The notes beneath the pieces were generated by a model. The model made no database searches, was not told where the DNA came from, and saw only the letters and a program-made list of their open reading frames with translations. A stretch of 64,000 nt of DNA, from positions 124,001-188,000 of the forward strand of contig URVM01000004.1 of the NCBI GenBank assembly GCA_900551325.1, in the 5' to 3' direction. The position numbers were made by a program, and so were the translations under genes. The DNA comes from an uncultured Eubacteriales bacterium. GTDB lineage: Bacteria > Bacillota > Clostridia > Lachnospirales > Cellulosilyticaceae. Position 1 is the stretch's first letter; the number at the start of each line of letters is the position of its first letter. This document shows positions 8,525 to 16,937 of the stretch, in pieces.

Positions 8525-9133
8525 ATGCCAAAAATTATCCATGACTTAAATAAGCGAATTGAACAAAGTGCCTTAGAACTTTTTAATGCTTATGACTATA
8601 ATCAAGTAGATATGAAGATGATTGCCAAAAAATGTAATATTGCTGTTGGAACACTTTATAATTACTATCCAAATAAAAAACAACTTTTCATTCATATTGT
8701 AGAATGTAGTTGGCGTAAAACATCTCAAGCATTAGATAAAATCTACTTACAAGATCTGAATGCAGAAGAAAAACTTTCCCAAAGTATTGAAGTACTTTAT
8801 GATGATATTTCCCATCGTAAAGGTATGGCAAAATTACTTTATACCATTCTTACTTCTAAAGCCATGCAAGAAGAAACCACTTATCTTTTTAATACAATCT
8901 TTTTTCAGCTTGCAAGACTTTTTGATAGTTTCGAAAAGAAAAGTTTTTCTTGCACCCCTGAAACTTTAAATATCCGCTTAGCCAAGTCCCTTATTATCCA
9001 AATTCACAATGCAATTTCTTCTTATCCTACTGAAAGGGAAGATAATCTACATTTTATTCAAGATTTCTTCTATAACTCAATGCACGTTGATTTAACACTT
9101 AAAAAAGTATATTTAAAAGACCATGCTGTCTAG
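8525..9133 (+). CDS. TetR/AcrR-family regulator
   Basis: A 202-residue regulator. The N-terminal HTH (about residues 10-58) has the family pattern MKMIAKKCNIAVGTLYNYYPNKKQLF; the helical C-terminal ligand domain is not similar to a group I recognise. The ATG follows AAAGGAGG. The palindrome TTGTCAA/TTGACAA on its own promoter is the likely operator. Neighbours do not show a clear target such as an efflux pump. Its TAG stop overlaps the stop of the convergent ung gene inside a hairpin loop. Confidence 0.9.
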   Translation: MPKIIHDLNKRIEQSALELFNAYDYNQVDMKMIAKKCNIAVGTLYNYYPNKKQLFIHIVECSWRKTSQALDKIYLQDLNAEEKLSQSIEVLYDDISHRKGMAKLLYTILTSKAMQEETTYLFNTIFFQLARLFDSFEKKSFSCTPETLNIRLAKSLIIQIHNAISSYPTEREDNLHFIQDFFYNSMHVDLTLKKVYLKDHAV

Positions 9134-9148
9134 TTAGCATGGTCTTTT
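9115..9148. terminator. Bidirectional terminator containing both stop codons
   Basis: A 13-bp perfect stem (9115-9127 with 9136-9148) with A/T tails on both sides. The 8-base loop 9128-9135 holds the overlapping stop codons of the TetR gene (9131-9133) and ung (9130-9132), so each gene's last codons form part of the stem. Confidence 0.85.
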
Positions 9149-9819
9149 AAATTTGGAATTTGCCAATCAATCGGCCTTCTTCCTTCACTTATAAGCAGTT
9201 CATTTACTTTCTTAAAGTGATTACATCCTAAGAAACCACGATAAGCAGATAGTGGACTTGGATGGACTGTAGTGAGTACAATATGCTTCTTATTTGTAAT
9301 AAGACTTTGTTTACGTTTAGCTGGTGTACCCCATAGTAAGAAAATAATTGTCTCATCTTTTTCATTTAGTATTTTTATAATTTGATCTGTAAACTGTTCC
9401 CACCCTTGATCTTTATGAGACTGTGGTGTTTTAGCACGTACAGTTAAAACAGTATTTAGCAGCAGTACCCCTTGTTTCGCCCAGTGCATTAAGTATCCGT
9501 TATCAGGGATATAGCAACCTAGTGATCCTTCTAATTCTTTATATATATTAAGAAGAGAAGGTGGAATAGGTACACCAGGATTTACTGAAAAGGACATACC
9601 ATGTGCTTGCCCTGGTCCATGATAAGGATCTTGCCCAAGTATAACTACTTTTGTATCCTTATAAGACGTAGCCCGAAGTGCCTCAAAGATTTTCTCCTTT
9701 GGTGGATAAATAGTATAGTTGCTATATTCTTCTATCAAAAACTGTCTTAATGCTAAATAATAAGGTTTTTCAAATTCATCTTTTAGTTTTTCATCCCAGT
9801 CATTTCCTAGTTTCACCAT
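9130..9819 (-). CDS. ung: Uracil-DNA glycosylase, family 1
   Basis: A 229-residue UDG that removes uracil from DNA as the first step of base excision repair. The water-activating motif GQDPYHG has Asp64, and the leucine-loop motif HPSPLSAYRG has His186. Length is normal for family 1. The start follows a GGAGAAA-type site. It is convergent with the TetR gene and lies downstream of the YitT gene with a 13-base gap, so the two may be cotranscribed. Confidence 0.97.
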   Translation of the reverse strand: MVKLGNDWDEKLKDEFEKPYYLALRQFLIEEYSNYTIYPPKEKIFEALRATSYKDTKVVILGQDPYHGPGQAHGMSFSVNPGVPIPPSLLNIYKELEGSLGCYIPDNGYLMHWAKQGVLLLNTVLTVRAKTPQSHKDQGWEQFTDQIIKILNEKDETIIFLLWGTPAKRKQSLITNKKHIVLTTVHPSPLSAYRGFLGCNHFKKVNELLISEGRRPIDWQIPNLKDHAN

Positions 9820-9832
9820 TTGTTTTTCTCCT

Positions 9833-10690
9833 TTAGTTTTTTAACTTAAAGCCTTCGCCCATTACTTCATGTAAGTTTTGAACTGTTACAAAGGCATTTT
9901 GATCTATTTCACTTACTTTGCTTTTAAGCATTACAAATTCTCTACGATCTACAACAGTTGTAATAACTGTTTTACGTGTTTCACTATAAGCACCTTCTGC
10001 TTCGTATTTAGTAGCACCTCTTCCCAGTTCTTCTAATATATAATTTGTTATATCTTTTTCCCACTTCTTGTCACTTGGAATAATGACTACGTATTTTTCC
10101 ATACTAAGACCTGATATAAAGTGATCAATCAAAGATGTAGTAATAAGTACCCCTAAAGCAGCATAAAGTCCTTTCTCAATCCCAAACTGTCCTATTGCAA
10201 GAAGTACAACAAACATATCTGCAATAAGAAGGCTTGTTGCAATATTCAGGTGTACATATTTAGATATAATCTTTGCAATAATATCTGTTCCACCTGAAGA
10301 AGCACCTTGATTAAAAATAACTGCCTGCCCAAAGGCAATAAATAATGCTCCAAAAATAAGAATAACCAGTTTGTCGCCACTAAGCATTGTAACTTCTGGC
10401 GTTAAGTATTCAAATATACGCATAGTAATGGCTATGGACATACTAGACGTAACACTTTTTATACCAAAGCCGGCTCCAAGTATAACAAAACCTATAATGA
10501 ACATAAGTATATCAAGTCCAAACACAAGTACACTAATAGGAATGGTCTTAAATATAGATTGTAATACAATAGCTAATCCACTAATACCACCTCCAGCAAA
10601 TTGTGCTGGTGCCCAAAAATAATAAATACCTACTGCAACCCCTATAGAACCTAAAATAATTTTTATATACGTGCTTATTTGATTTTTCAT
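9833..10690 (-). CDS. YitT-family membrane protein (DUF161 + DUF2179)
   Basis: A 285-residue protein with five or six membrane helices in the first 200 residues, GGISGLA and SSGGTDIIAK motifs, and a soluble C-terminal DUF2179 domain (about 225-280). The family is widespread in Firmicutes; the function is not settled. Its ATG overlaps the stop of the GIY-YIG gene by 4 bases, so the two are coupled. Confidence 0.88.
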   Translation of the reverse strand: MKNQISTYIKIILGSIGVAVGIYYFWAPAQFAGGGISGLAIVLQSIFKTIPISVLVFGLDILMFIIGFVILGAGFGIKSVTSSMSIAITMRIFEYLTPEVTMLSGDKLVILIFGALFIAFGQAVIFNQGASSGGTDIIAKIISKYVHLNIATSLLIADMFVVLLAIGQFGIEKGLYAALGVLITTSLIDHFISGLSMEKYVVIIPSDKKWEKDITNYILEELGRGATKYEAEGAYSETRKTVITTVVDRREFVMLKSKVSEIDQNAFVTVQNLHEVMGEGFKLKN

Positions 10691-10947
10691 TTTTCCACCT
10701 CTTCTAGTCCAGACTGAATCAACTTCTCTTTTTGACTTCTTGTTAGTTTTTTGATGGCATATTCTCTTTTTAAAGCCTCACTCTTAGTTTCGTAACATTC
10801 TTTATACACAAGTTGCACAGGTAATCTTACACGTGTATATTTTGCACCTTTTCCATCATTATGTGCTTTTAACCTCTTTTCTATGTTATTGGTATAACCA
10901 GTATAGTAAGTTTTATCTTGACATTTTACAATATATACAAAATACAT
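10687..10947 (-). CDS. Small GIY-YIG nuclease-domain protein
   Basis: An 86-residue single-domain GIY-YIG protein of the YhbQ/YazA type. The motif pair is VYI...YTG (residues 4-18); the catalytic Arg is in KRLKAH and the Glu in ALKREY. Such stand-alone domains are thought to act on DNA ends or branched structures, but the role is not firmly known. I start at ATG 10947, preceded by GAGGGGA; a longer reading upstream has no ribosome site and would run into the divergent ATPase gene. It is coupled by a 4-base overlap to the YitT gene. Confidence 0.88.
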   Translation of the reverse strand: MYFVYIVKCQDKTYYTGYTNNIEKRLKAHNDGKGAKYTRVRLPVQLVYKECYETKSEALKREYAIKKLTRSQKEKLIQSGLEEVEK

Positions 10948-11025
10948 GATGTCCCCTCTCATATTTTTAATTTTCCAACATAAAATAGAGAAGTAATTGA
11001 TAGTCTTTATAAGGAGGTTTGTTTG

Positions 11026-12123
11026 ATGGCTCAAACAGGTAATATTAAACATGTCTTTCCTGGTAGCAATACTCCAAATGGTTTTTACTCATTCTTTGAC
11101 TATATTTTACCACAAAAAGAAGCACGTCAACTATATATTATTAAAGGTGGACCTGGAACTGGTAAATCTTCATTTATGAAACGCCTAGGCGTGTACGCTA
11201 CAGAACAAGGTTTAGATGTAGAATTTTTCCATTGTTCCTCTGATCCCGGCTCTTTAGATGCCTTAGTGATTCCTAGCTTGAAAGTAGGATTTTTAGATGG
11301 TACTGCACCTCATGTTGTAGATCCTATTACACCTGGTGTGACAGATCAAATTTTAAACTTCGGCAACAACTGGGATAGTGAAAAGCTCATTCCTCATAAG
11401 GATGAGATTATGTCCATTAATGAACGGATTAAAAGTCATTTTACAAAGGCCTATTTCTACCTAGCTGCTGCTAAAAAAATCTATGATGCTTATTGTTATA
11501 CAGAAGCACGTGCTATTAATCCAACTGCTAAATTAAAATTAGAAAAACAAATTGTTGGCCAAATCTTTAATAATGTAAAAGATAAAGAAGAACTAGGTAG
11601 TGTGCGTCATCTATTTAGTACAGCCATTACTGGTGAGGGAATTTTAGACTACATCCATACAATCATTGGGACCACTAAGAACATATATTTTATAAAAGAA
11701 ACTTTAGGCTGTAATAGTAAAACCCTTATGTCAGATCTATTAGATGCAGCGCTTTCAAAAGGTTATTTTGTTGAGTGTTATCATTCTCCTATTGACCCTG
11801 AAAAGATAGAAGATATTATTATTCCTGGGTTAGATATGGCTATTACTACTAGTCATATGCTTCATAAGCCTCGTATTTTCCCAACTGTTATCTTTGATCT
11901 TACTGCTGCTTTAGATTATAATATGTTAAAAACTTTAGAGTTTGACTTAGATCGTGATAAACGTCTTTTTAATGATTTACTAGATAAAGGTACTAGTACA
12001 ATTGCTGGAGCTAAAAAAATCCATGATGAACTAGAAAAATATTATATTGATGCTATTGATTTTTCACGTATTGATACCCTTTTTGATACAATTGTTGATA
12101 GTTTATTCCCAACACGTGATTAA
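11026..12123 (+). CDS. P-loop ATPase, PRK06851-type, function unknown
   Basis: A 365-residue protein with Walker A KGGPGTGKSS near residue 40 and a second half that repeats the nucleotide-binding layout without an intact P-loop. It resembles the PRK06851 group of clostridial ATPases, whose function is not known. ATG 11026 is chosen because AAGGAGG ends nine bases earlier; a TTG one codon upstream is less likely. It is divergent from the GIY-YIG gene and ends at an 18-bp hairpin. Confidence 0.8.
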   Translation: MAQTGNIKHVFPGSNTPNGFYSFFDYILPQKEARQLYIIKGGPGTGKSSFMKRLGVYATEQGLDVEFFHCSSDPGSLDALVIPSLKVGFLDGTAPHVVDPITPGVTDQILNFGNNWDSEKLIPHKDEIMSINERIKSHFTKAYFYLAAAKKIYDAYCYTEARAINPTAKLKLEKQIVGQIFNNVKDKEELGSVRHLFSTAITGEGILDYIHTIIGTTKNIYFIKETLGCNSKTLMSDLLDAALSKGYFVECYHSPIDPEKIEDIIIPGLDMAITTSHMLHKPRIFPTVIFDLTAALDYNMLKTLEFDLDRDKRLFNDLLDKGTSTIAGAKKIHDELEKYYIDAIDFSRIDTLFDTIVDSLFPTRD

Positions 12124-12130
12124 AAAAATA

Positions 12131-12168
12131 GAGCTAGGCTAGAATATAAATATATTCTGGCCTAGCTC
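12131..12168. terminator. Bidirectional terminator, 18-bp stem
   Basis: 12131-12148 pairs with 12151-12168, with one G-T pair. It lies between the P-loop ATPase gene and the convergent DUF4340 gene, with A/T tracts on both sides. Confidence 0.85.
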
Positions 12169-12205
12169 CATTTTAATTATATACTTTATAAGCTTTATCC
12201 ATTAT

Positions 12206-13531
12206 CTACTGCTTTGTGATTTCTGCTATACTATTATCTTTTAGCATATTTACTAATTCTGTTAATGGTTTTTTAGCTGTAGCAAATTCAATTGCACCTT
12301 CATGTCTTACTAGATAGAAGCTTGGATCATAAGGTACAAACTCAAAAACAACTTCTTCACCTTGTAAGTAACCATAACGTATAGTTATTTCTGCTGGTCT
12401 TGGATTTGTTTCTTCTAGTTTAGCATCTTGTATATGTTTATCTATTGTTAAGGCTTCTAACCCTTTTAATATATTTTCTTTAAGTGCTGGATCAATGAGT
12501 ACACTATTTAAAGCTGGTACTATATCTGCTTCTTTTAAATCCAGACGATATACATTATCTAAGTATTGCACTTCTACGAAACTTAATGTTTTACGTTCTG
12601 GTGTATAAAGAGTTTTGTCAATCCATTCAAAAGGCTGGATAGCTACAAGATCACTACTCATATTTCCTTGTATTTCATAAACTTCTTGCTCTTCGTTCAT
12701 TCTAAAATAAGTGCGTCCACCATTTTTACTACCAAAGTTTAAGGTTACTGTGTCATTTAATACAACTTGAAGTTCTGGTACTTCTAAACCATAATCACTT
12801 AAGGACAGTTCTTCTTTTTCTACAAGACTTTCTTTCTTTATAGTTTCTAGTAAGCTTATATAATCATTTACTCTTGTTTCATCTATTTTATGAGCCTTAG
12901 TAAATGGTGTTGTCATCTCCCAAACTTCACCTTTTGTTAACACTACAAAGTCTTCCCCTTCACGCTTCACCTGAATCTTTGTAATGTCTTCGGCTTGAGG
13001 TAGGTGAACAAATGGCTCAATCATTTCACCTGTAGGTACCATAAGGCTTGCTAGATTAATATCTTTTACTAGAGCTAGTTGATCTTTTTCTTCGTACCAT
13101 ATAAAGGTTGCATTTTCTTCTGGCACACTATTTCCTAGCCAATAAGTTGCCATTTCACCTTCTTTATTTTGTACGATTACTTTACTTGAATCTTGGTTAA
13201 TACCATATACACTAGCATCTTTTACGTTCTTTACTATTTTATAAGATTGTAAATGACCTATTTGATAAGCCACATTACTAATAAGTCCTTGATTATAAGC
13301 TACAGCCTTATGAGCTGTATTTTCCCAAGCTCCATCTGCTTTTACAAAAGTTTGTACCGTATCATTTTCAAAAACTATTTGACTGATCTCTTCTGGCACA
13401 AAATTGCATAATGGCTTCTCTTCTTGATCTAGGGCTTCTATTTGAGTGTACTCATACCACTTTACACCCCCGATTCCAATTCCCACACATAATACAATAG
13501 CTAATAAAGTACTTATTGTTTTTTTACTCAT
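12206..13531 (-). CDS. DUF4340-domain membrane-anchored protein
   Basis: A 441-residue protein with one N-terminal membrane helix (about residues 7-25) and an extracytoplasmic part made of repeated DUF4340 modules (patterns such as VYGINQDSSKVIV and DYGLEVPELQVVL). DUF4340 proteins often lie beside GldA/GldG-like ABC transporters, but no transporter is adjacent here. It is probably surface-exposed and fixed to the membrane. It forms a single-gene unit with its own terminator, shared with the convergent ATPase. Confidence 0.8.
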   Translation of the reverse strand: MSKKTISTLLAIVLCVGIGIGGVKWYEYTQIEALDQEEKPLCNFVPEEISQIVFENDTVQTFVKADGAWENTAHKAVAYNQGLISNVAYQIGHLQSYKIVKNVKDASVYGINQDSSKVIVQNKEGEMATYWLGNSVPEENATFIWYEEKDQLALVKDINLASLMVPTGEMIEPFVHLPQAEDITKIQVKREGEDFVVLTKGEVWEMTTPFTKAHKIDETRVNDYISLLETIKKESLVEKEELSLSDYGLEVPELQVVLNDTVTLNFGSKNGGRTYFRMNEEQEVYEIQGNMSSDLVAIQPFEWIDKTLYTPERKTLSFVEVQYLDNVYRLDLKEADIVPALNSVLIDPALKENILKGLEALTIDKHIQDAKLEETNPRPAEITIRYGYLQGEEVVFEFVPYDPSFYLVRHEGAIEFATAKKPLTELVNMLKDNSIAEITKQ

Positions 13532-13733
13532 ATTTTTGTCTCCTTTATATGAAGTCCTTAATAAGTTTAAACTTGTCCTCTGTATTTATATAACTTATAT
13601 ATGATATATAATTTTTCACATTTTGGCAAATATAATTTAAAAAATAAAACTTTTTTTAAACAAATATTGTACAGTATAAGATTATATTATAAAATATATT
13701 TATAACATACTATTTTTTCCAAGGGAGGTTATT

Positions 13734-14288
13734 ATGCATTCTTCGTTTCACACAAACCATCCACTTGATTTACTTTCTCATCCTCTTTCTTATATATACT
13801 TTTCATTAGTGGATCACTATATACATTATATCAAACATTCACCTAAGTTACTTACTTCTAAAGCCTTTTTTAGAAAACTTCAAGCCTTCTTATTTTTATA
13901 TGAAAATAATCCTAATAATATAAACAAGCTTAATAAACTTATATTTTCTAATCCCCTACCGTTTGAGTCTATTTCTTCTTCTCAAATTTACCGTGTAGAA
14001 CTTGTACAAAATCCTATAGGAGCTAAATATTTTATAGCATGTAAGTACAGACTTAACTTTCCTTTACTTCATAGAACCTATTCAAAACAATTTATGAAAC
14101 TAAAAAAATATGGTCATATAGATCAGATTGATATACTTAATTCTACCTTTATTCAACTTCATCAAAGACTTATCTATGCTTCTTTTTCTTCAAAAGAAAA
14201 TTTACCACCCCTTCTCGGTGCTACTTCTGCAGAAGATTTTCTTGAAGAAGTAAGAAAGCTCCTAAAAGACTATGAAGCTCATTTATAA
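13734..14288 (+). CDS. Hypothetical protein, 184 aa
   Basis: I do not recognise this protein. It is basic and rich in His, Leu, Tyr, Ser and Lys, with no signal peptide or clear membrane helix and no cysteine cluster; one Cys lies near residue 103. The ATG follows GGGAGGTTATT, and the gene ends at an 18-bp hairpin, so it is very likely real. It is flanked by the divergent DUF4340 gene and a convergent small gene. Confidence 0.65.
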   Translation: MHSSFHTNHPLDLLSHPLSYIYFSLVDHYIHYIKHSPKLLTSKAFFRKLQAFLFLYENNPNNINKLNKLIFSNPLPFESISSSQIYRVELVQNPIGAKYFIACKYRLNFPLLHRTYSKQFMKLKKYGHIDQIDILNSTFIQLHQRLIYASFSSKENLPPLLGATSAEDFLEEVRKLLKDYEAHL

Positions 14289-14306
14289 TAGTTACTCCTG
14301 ATGAAT

Positions 14307-14352
14307 AAAAGAGTTATAAAACTAGAGGTTTGACTAGTTTTATAACTCTTTT
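14307..14352. terminator. Bidirectional terminator, 18-bp stem
   Basis: 14307-14324 pairs with 14335-14352, with A- and T-runs at the ends. It lies between the convergent 184-residue and 106-residue genes. Confidence 0.85.
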
Positions 14353-14363
14353 TATAATACTAT

Positions 14364-14684
14364 TTAACGACAATGTTTCTTTAATTGTTGTAAATAAGGC
14401 TTTATATTCATTTCCTTATTAAAACAAGTTTCTAAACTTTTAGTCCCAAGCATTTCATTAATTTCACGTTTAACCCTTACATCAATTTCCTCTAAGGGGA
14501 TTTGAATGAGTGCTAAGGCTACATATAGGGCTTCTGTTTCCTTCTCATCTAGCATTCCTAAATATTGATCTAATATTTGAGTTGTAGCTTCCCCTATACT
14601 ATAACTTTCTTCCATATACATATCCCATTCAGATACTACATCTTCGGCAAAACTAAAATCTAATAATTCACTAATCTCTGCCAT
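14364..14684 (-). CDS. Hypothetical acidic protein, 106 aa
   Basis: I do not recognise this protein. It is acidic and helical (MAEISELLDFSFAEDV start) with no membrane segment. A stretch around residues 30-60 (TTQILDQYLGMLDEKE) could form a helical bundle. I choose ATG 14684 because GGAGGAGG lies seven bases before it; an earlier ATG at 14702 would place that site inside the gene. It is divergent from the PerR-like gene, but no functional link is visible. Confidence 0.65.
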   Translation of the reverse strand: MAEISELLDFSFAEDVVSEWDMYMEESYSIGEATTQILDQYLGMLDEKETEALYVALALIQIPLEEIDVRVKREINEMLGTKSLETCFNKEMNIKPYLQQLKKHCR

Positions 14685-14816
14685 TTCATTTCCTCCTCCC
14701 ATCTTATTGTATATGTATTATATTATTGCATTAAATATACCTTTAACTAGTTGCAATTTATCTGAAAGTATACTAAAATATAAATGTAATATTGATTATC
14801 CATTAGGAGTGATTTT

Positions 14817-15230
14817 ATGCTATTAGCCGCAGGGCAATTACGCGAACACCGTCTTAAAGTAACACCTCAACGATTGGCTATCTTCCATATGTTGACAAAC
14901 ACCAAGTCTCACCCAAGCGCTGAGATGATTTATAATAGTTTACGAGAAACTCATCCTACTATGAGCCTTGCAACAGTATATAAAACTTTAGATGCTTTAG
15001 TAAAAGCTTCTTTAGTACAACAAATTAATGTAGGTGAAGATGCATTTAGATATGATGCAACAACACATTCTCATCCTCACATTATTTGTAATTCATGCCA
15101 TTGCGTTCATGATTTAGATACTGATGAATTACCAGATCTTAAGGCAATTGTAGCAGAAAAGACACGTTTTAACCTCTCTCATGAACAGTTATATTTCTAT
15201 GGTATATGTCCTGATTGTCAATCTAAATAA
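14817..15230 (+). CDS. perR: Fur/PerR-family metalloregulator
   Basis: A 137-residue Fur-superfamily repressor. The N-terminal winged helix (about residues 5-80) contains TPQRLAIFHML and TVYKTLDAL. The metal region has RYDATTHSHPHIIC and two CxxC pairs (CNSC and CPDC) for structural zinc. An Asp in the RYD position plus the HxH cluster is more PerR-like than Fur-like, so it may sense peroxide through iron-catalysed His oxidation; this is inference. No peroxide-defence gene lies beside it. A terminator follows at 15241-15281. Confidence 0.85.
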   Translation: MLLAAGQLREHRLKVTPQRLAIFHMLTNTKSHPSAEMIYNSLRETHPTMSLATVYKTLDALVKASLVQQINVGEDAFRYDATTHSHPHIICNSCHCVHDLDTDELPDLKAIVAEKTRFNLSHEQLYFYGICPDCQSK

Positions 15231-15240
15231 GTTTATTTAT

Positions 15241-15281
15241 AAAAAAGGGCTTAAGTAAATCATTTACTCAAGCCCTTTTTT
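15241..15281. terminator. Intrinsic terminator between perR-like gene and aminotransferase
   Basis: A hairpin with AAGGGCTT and its complement plus an inner AGTAAAT/ATTTACT stem, flanked by A- and T-runs, lies between convergent genes and can serve both. Confidence 0.85.
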
Positions 15282-15288
15282 ATGTCTA

Positions 15289-16455
15289 TTATATATGTTT
15301 TTTTACGAATGTTTCTATTCTTGCTAAGGCTTCTTTAATAGCTTCTACCGAATAAGCATAAGAAGCACGTACAAAACCTTCTCCACTTTCTCCGAAGGCT
15401 GTTCCTGGAACTACTACAACACGTTGATCTAAAAGAAGCTTTTCACAAAACTCTTCACTTGTCATACCCGTTCTTGTAATATTAGGGAATACATAGAAAG
15501 CACCTTCTGGCTCAAAGCAACTAAGTCCCATACTTCTAAAGCCCTCTACCATAACTCTTCTTCTTCTATCATAGGCTTCTTGCATAATACGTACGTCTTC
15601 ATCTCCATTACGCATAGCTTCTATACCTGCATATTGACTTGTAGTAGGTGCACACATAAGAGCAAATTGATGCACTTTTGTCATCATTTGAATAATAGGT
15701 GCAGGTCCTAAGGCATAACCTAATCTCCATCCTGTCATAGCAAAAGCTTTTGAAAATCCATTAAGTACAATAGTACGCTCGTACATACCAGGAATACTTG
15801 CAATAGATACATGTTTCTTCCCATATGTAAGCTCAGCGTAGATTTCATCTGATAAAACAATAATATTTTTATCTCTTAAAACTTCTGCAATCTTTTCTAG
15901 CTCTTCCTTTTCCATAATAGCTCCTGTAGGATTATTAGGATATGGGAGAACTAAAATTTTAGTCTTAGGTGTAATAGCTCTTTCTAATTCTTCAGCTGTT
16001 AATTTAAAGTTATTTTCTTCCTTAGTAGGAATCGGTACAGCCACCCCTCCAGCAAGTACAACACATGGTTTGTAAGATACAAATGAAGGTTCTGGTACAA
16101 TAACTTCTTCTCCTGGTTCAAGTAAAGTACGCATAGCAAGGTCAATCCCCTCACTTCCTCCTACTGTTACTAAACATTGTTTTGTAGGCGAATAAGTAAG
16201 ATCAAAACGTCTAGCTGTATAGCGACAAATCTCTTGTCTAAGCTCTAATAAACCTGCATTGGCTGAATAGATAGTCTTCCCTTTTTCTAAAGAGTAAATA
16301 CCCTCTTCTCTTATATGCCAAGGTGTATCAAAGTCCGGTTCGCCTACACCAAGCGAAATAGCATCTCCTATCTCATTTGCTACATCAAAAAACTTTCTTA
16401 TACCTGAAGGTGGTATATCTACAACCTTCTTTGCAATCATATCTTCAACTCTCAT
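15289..16455 (-). CDS. Class I/II PLP aminotransferase
   Basis: A 388-residue fold-type I aminotransferase. Lys236 in LNGFSKAFAMTGWRLGYA binds pyridoxal phosphate, and PYPNNPTG and SDEIYAELTY are also diagnostic. The substrate is probably aspartate, an aromatic or a branched amino acid; the sequence does not decide. Its ATG overlaps the stop of the Lrp-type regulator by 4 bases, a pairing common in Firmicutes, where the regulator senses the amino acid. Confidence 0.92.
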   Translation of the reverse strand: MRVEDMIAKKVVDIPPSGIRKFFDVANEIGDAISLGVGEPDFDTPWHIREEGIYSLEKGKTIYSANAGLLELRQEICRYTARRFDLTYSPTKQCLVTVGGSEGIDLAMRTLLEPGEEVIVPEPSFVSYKPCVVLAGGVAVPIPTKEENNFKLTAEELERAITPKTKILVLPYPNNPTGAIMEKEELEKIAEVLRDKNIIVLSDEIYAELTYGKKHVSIASIPGMYERTIVLNGFSKAFAMTGWRLGYALGPAPIIQMMTKVHQFALMCAPTTSQYAGIEAMRNGDEDVRIMQEAYDRRRRVMVEGFRSMGLSCFEPEGAFYVFPNITRTGMTSEEFCEKLLLDQRVVVVPGTAFGESGEGFVRASYAYSVEAIKEALARIETFVKKHI

Positions 16456-16937
16456 GGTGAAACAATCATCCTCTCATCTTTCTTTACCTCTTCAAATATA
16501 ACCCCGTGATCCTTGTATTTCTTTAATACAAAGTGTGTTCCTGTACTAAGTACAGATTCTAAAGGTGCTAGTTTTTGCCCTACAAATAAAGCTACTTCTT
16601 TCATAGTCTTACCTTCAATAATAACAGTTAAATCAAAGCCACCTGACATTAGGTAAACCGCTTTAACTTCATTAAAACGATAAATACGTTCTGCTATCTT
16701 ATCAAACCCTTCACCTCTTTGAGGTGTTACCTTTACCTCGATTAGGGCTGTAACAATCTCTTTATGACTTACTTTATCCCAGTTAATAAGGGTTTTATAT
16801 CCACAAATAATTTGTTCATCTTCCATTTCTTTAATGGCTTTTCTTACATCTTCTTCATTAAGGCCCAACATAAGGGCCATATCCGCCACACTGTACCTAC
16901 TATTTTTTTCTAAAAGCTCAAGAATTTTATCTCTCAT
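16452..16937 (-). CDS. Lrp/AsnC-family regulator
   Basis: A 161-residue regulator with an N-terminal HTH (about residues 1-55, MALMLGLNEEDVRKAIKEME) and a C-terminal RAM/AsnC effector domain (about 65-140, with VKAVYLMSGGFDLTVIIEG). RAM domains bind amino acids and drive octamer assembly. The gene is flush with both neighbours: the GGDEF gene's TAA overlaps its ATG by one base, and the aminotransferase overlaps its 3' end by 4. Confidence 0.9.
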   Translation of the reverse strand: MRDKILELLEKNSRYSVADMALMLGLNEEDVRKAIKEMEDEQIICGYKTLINWDKVSHKEIVTALIEVKVTPQRGEGFDKIAERIYRFNEVKAVYLMSGGFDLTVIIEGKTMKEVALFVGQKLAPLESVLSTGTHFVLKKYKDHGVIFEEVKKDERMIVSP

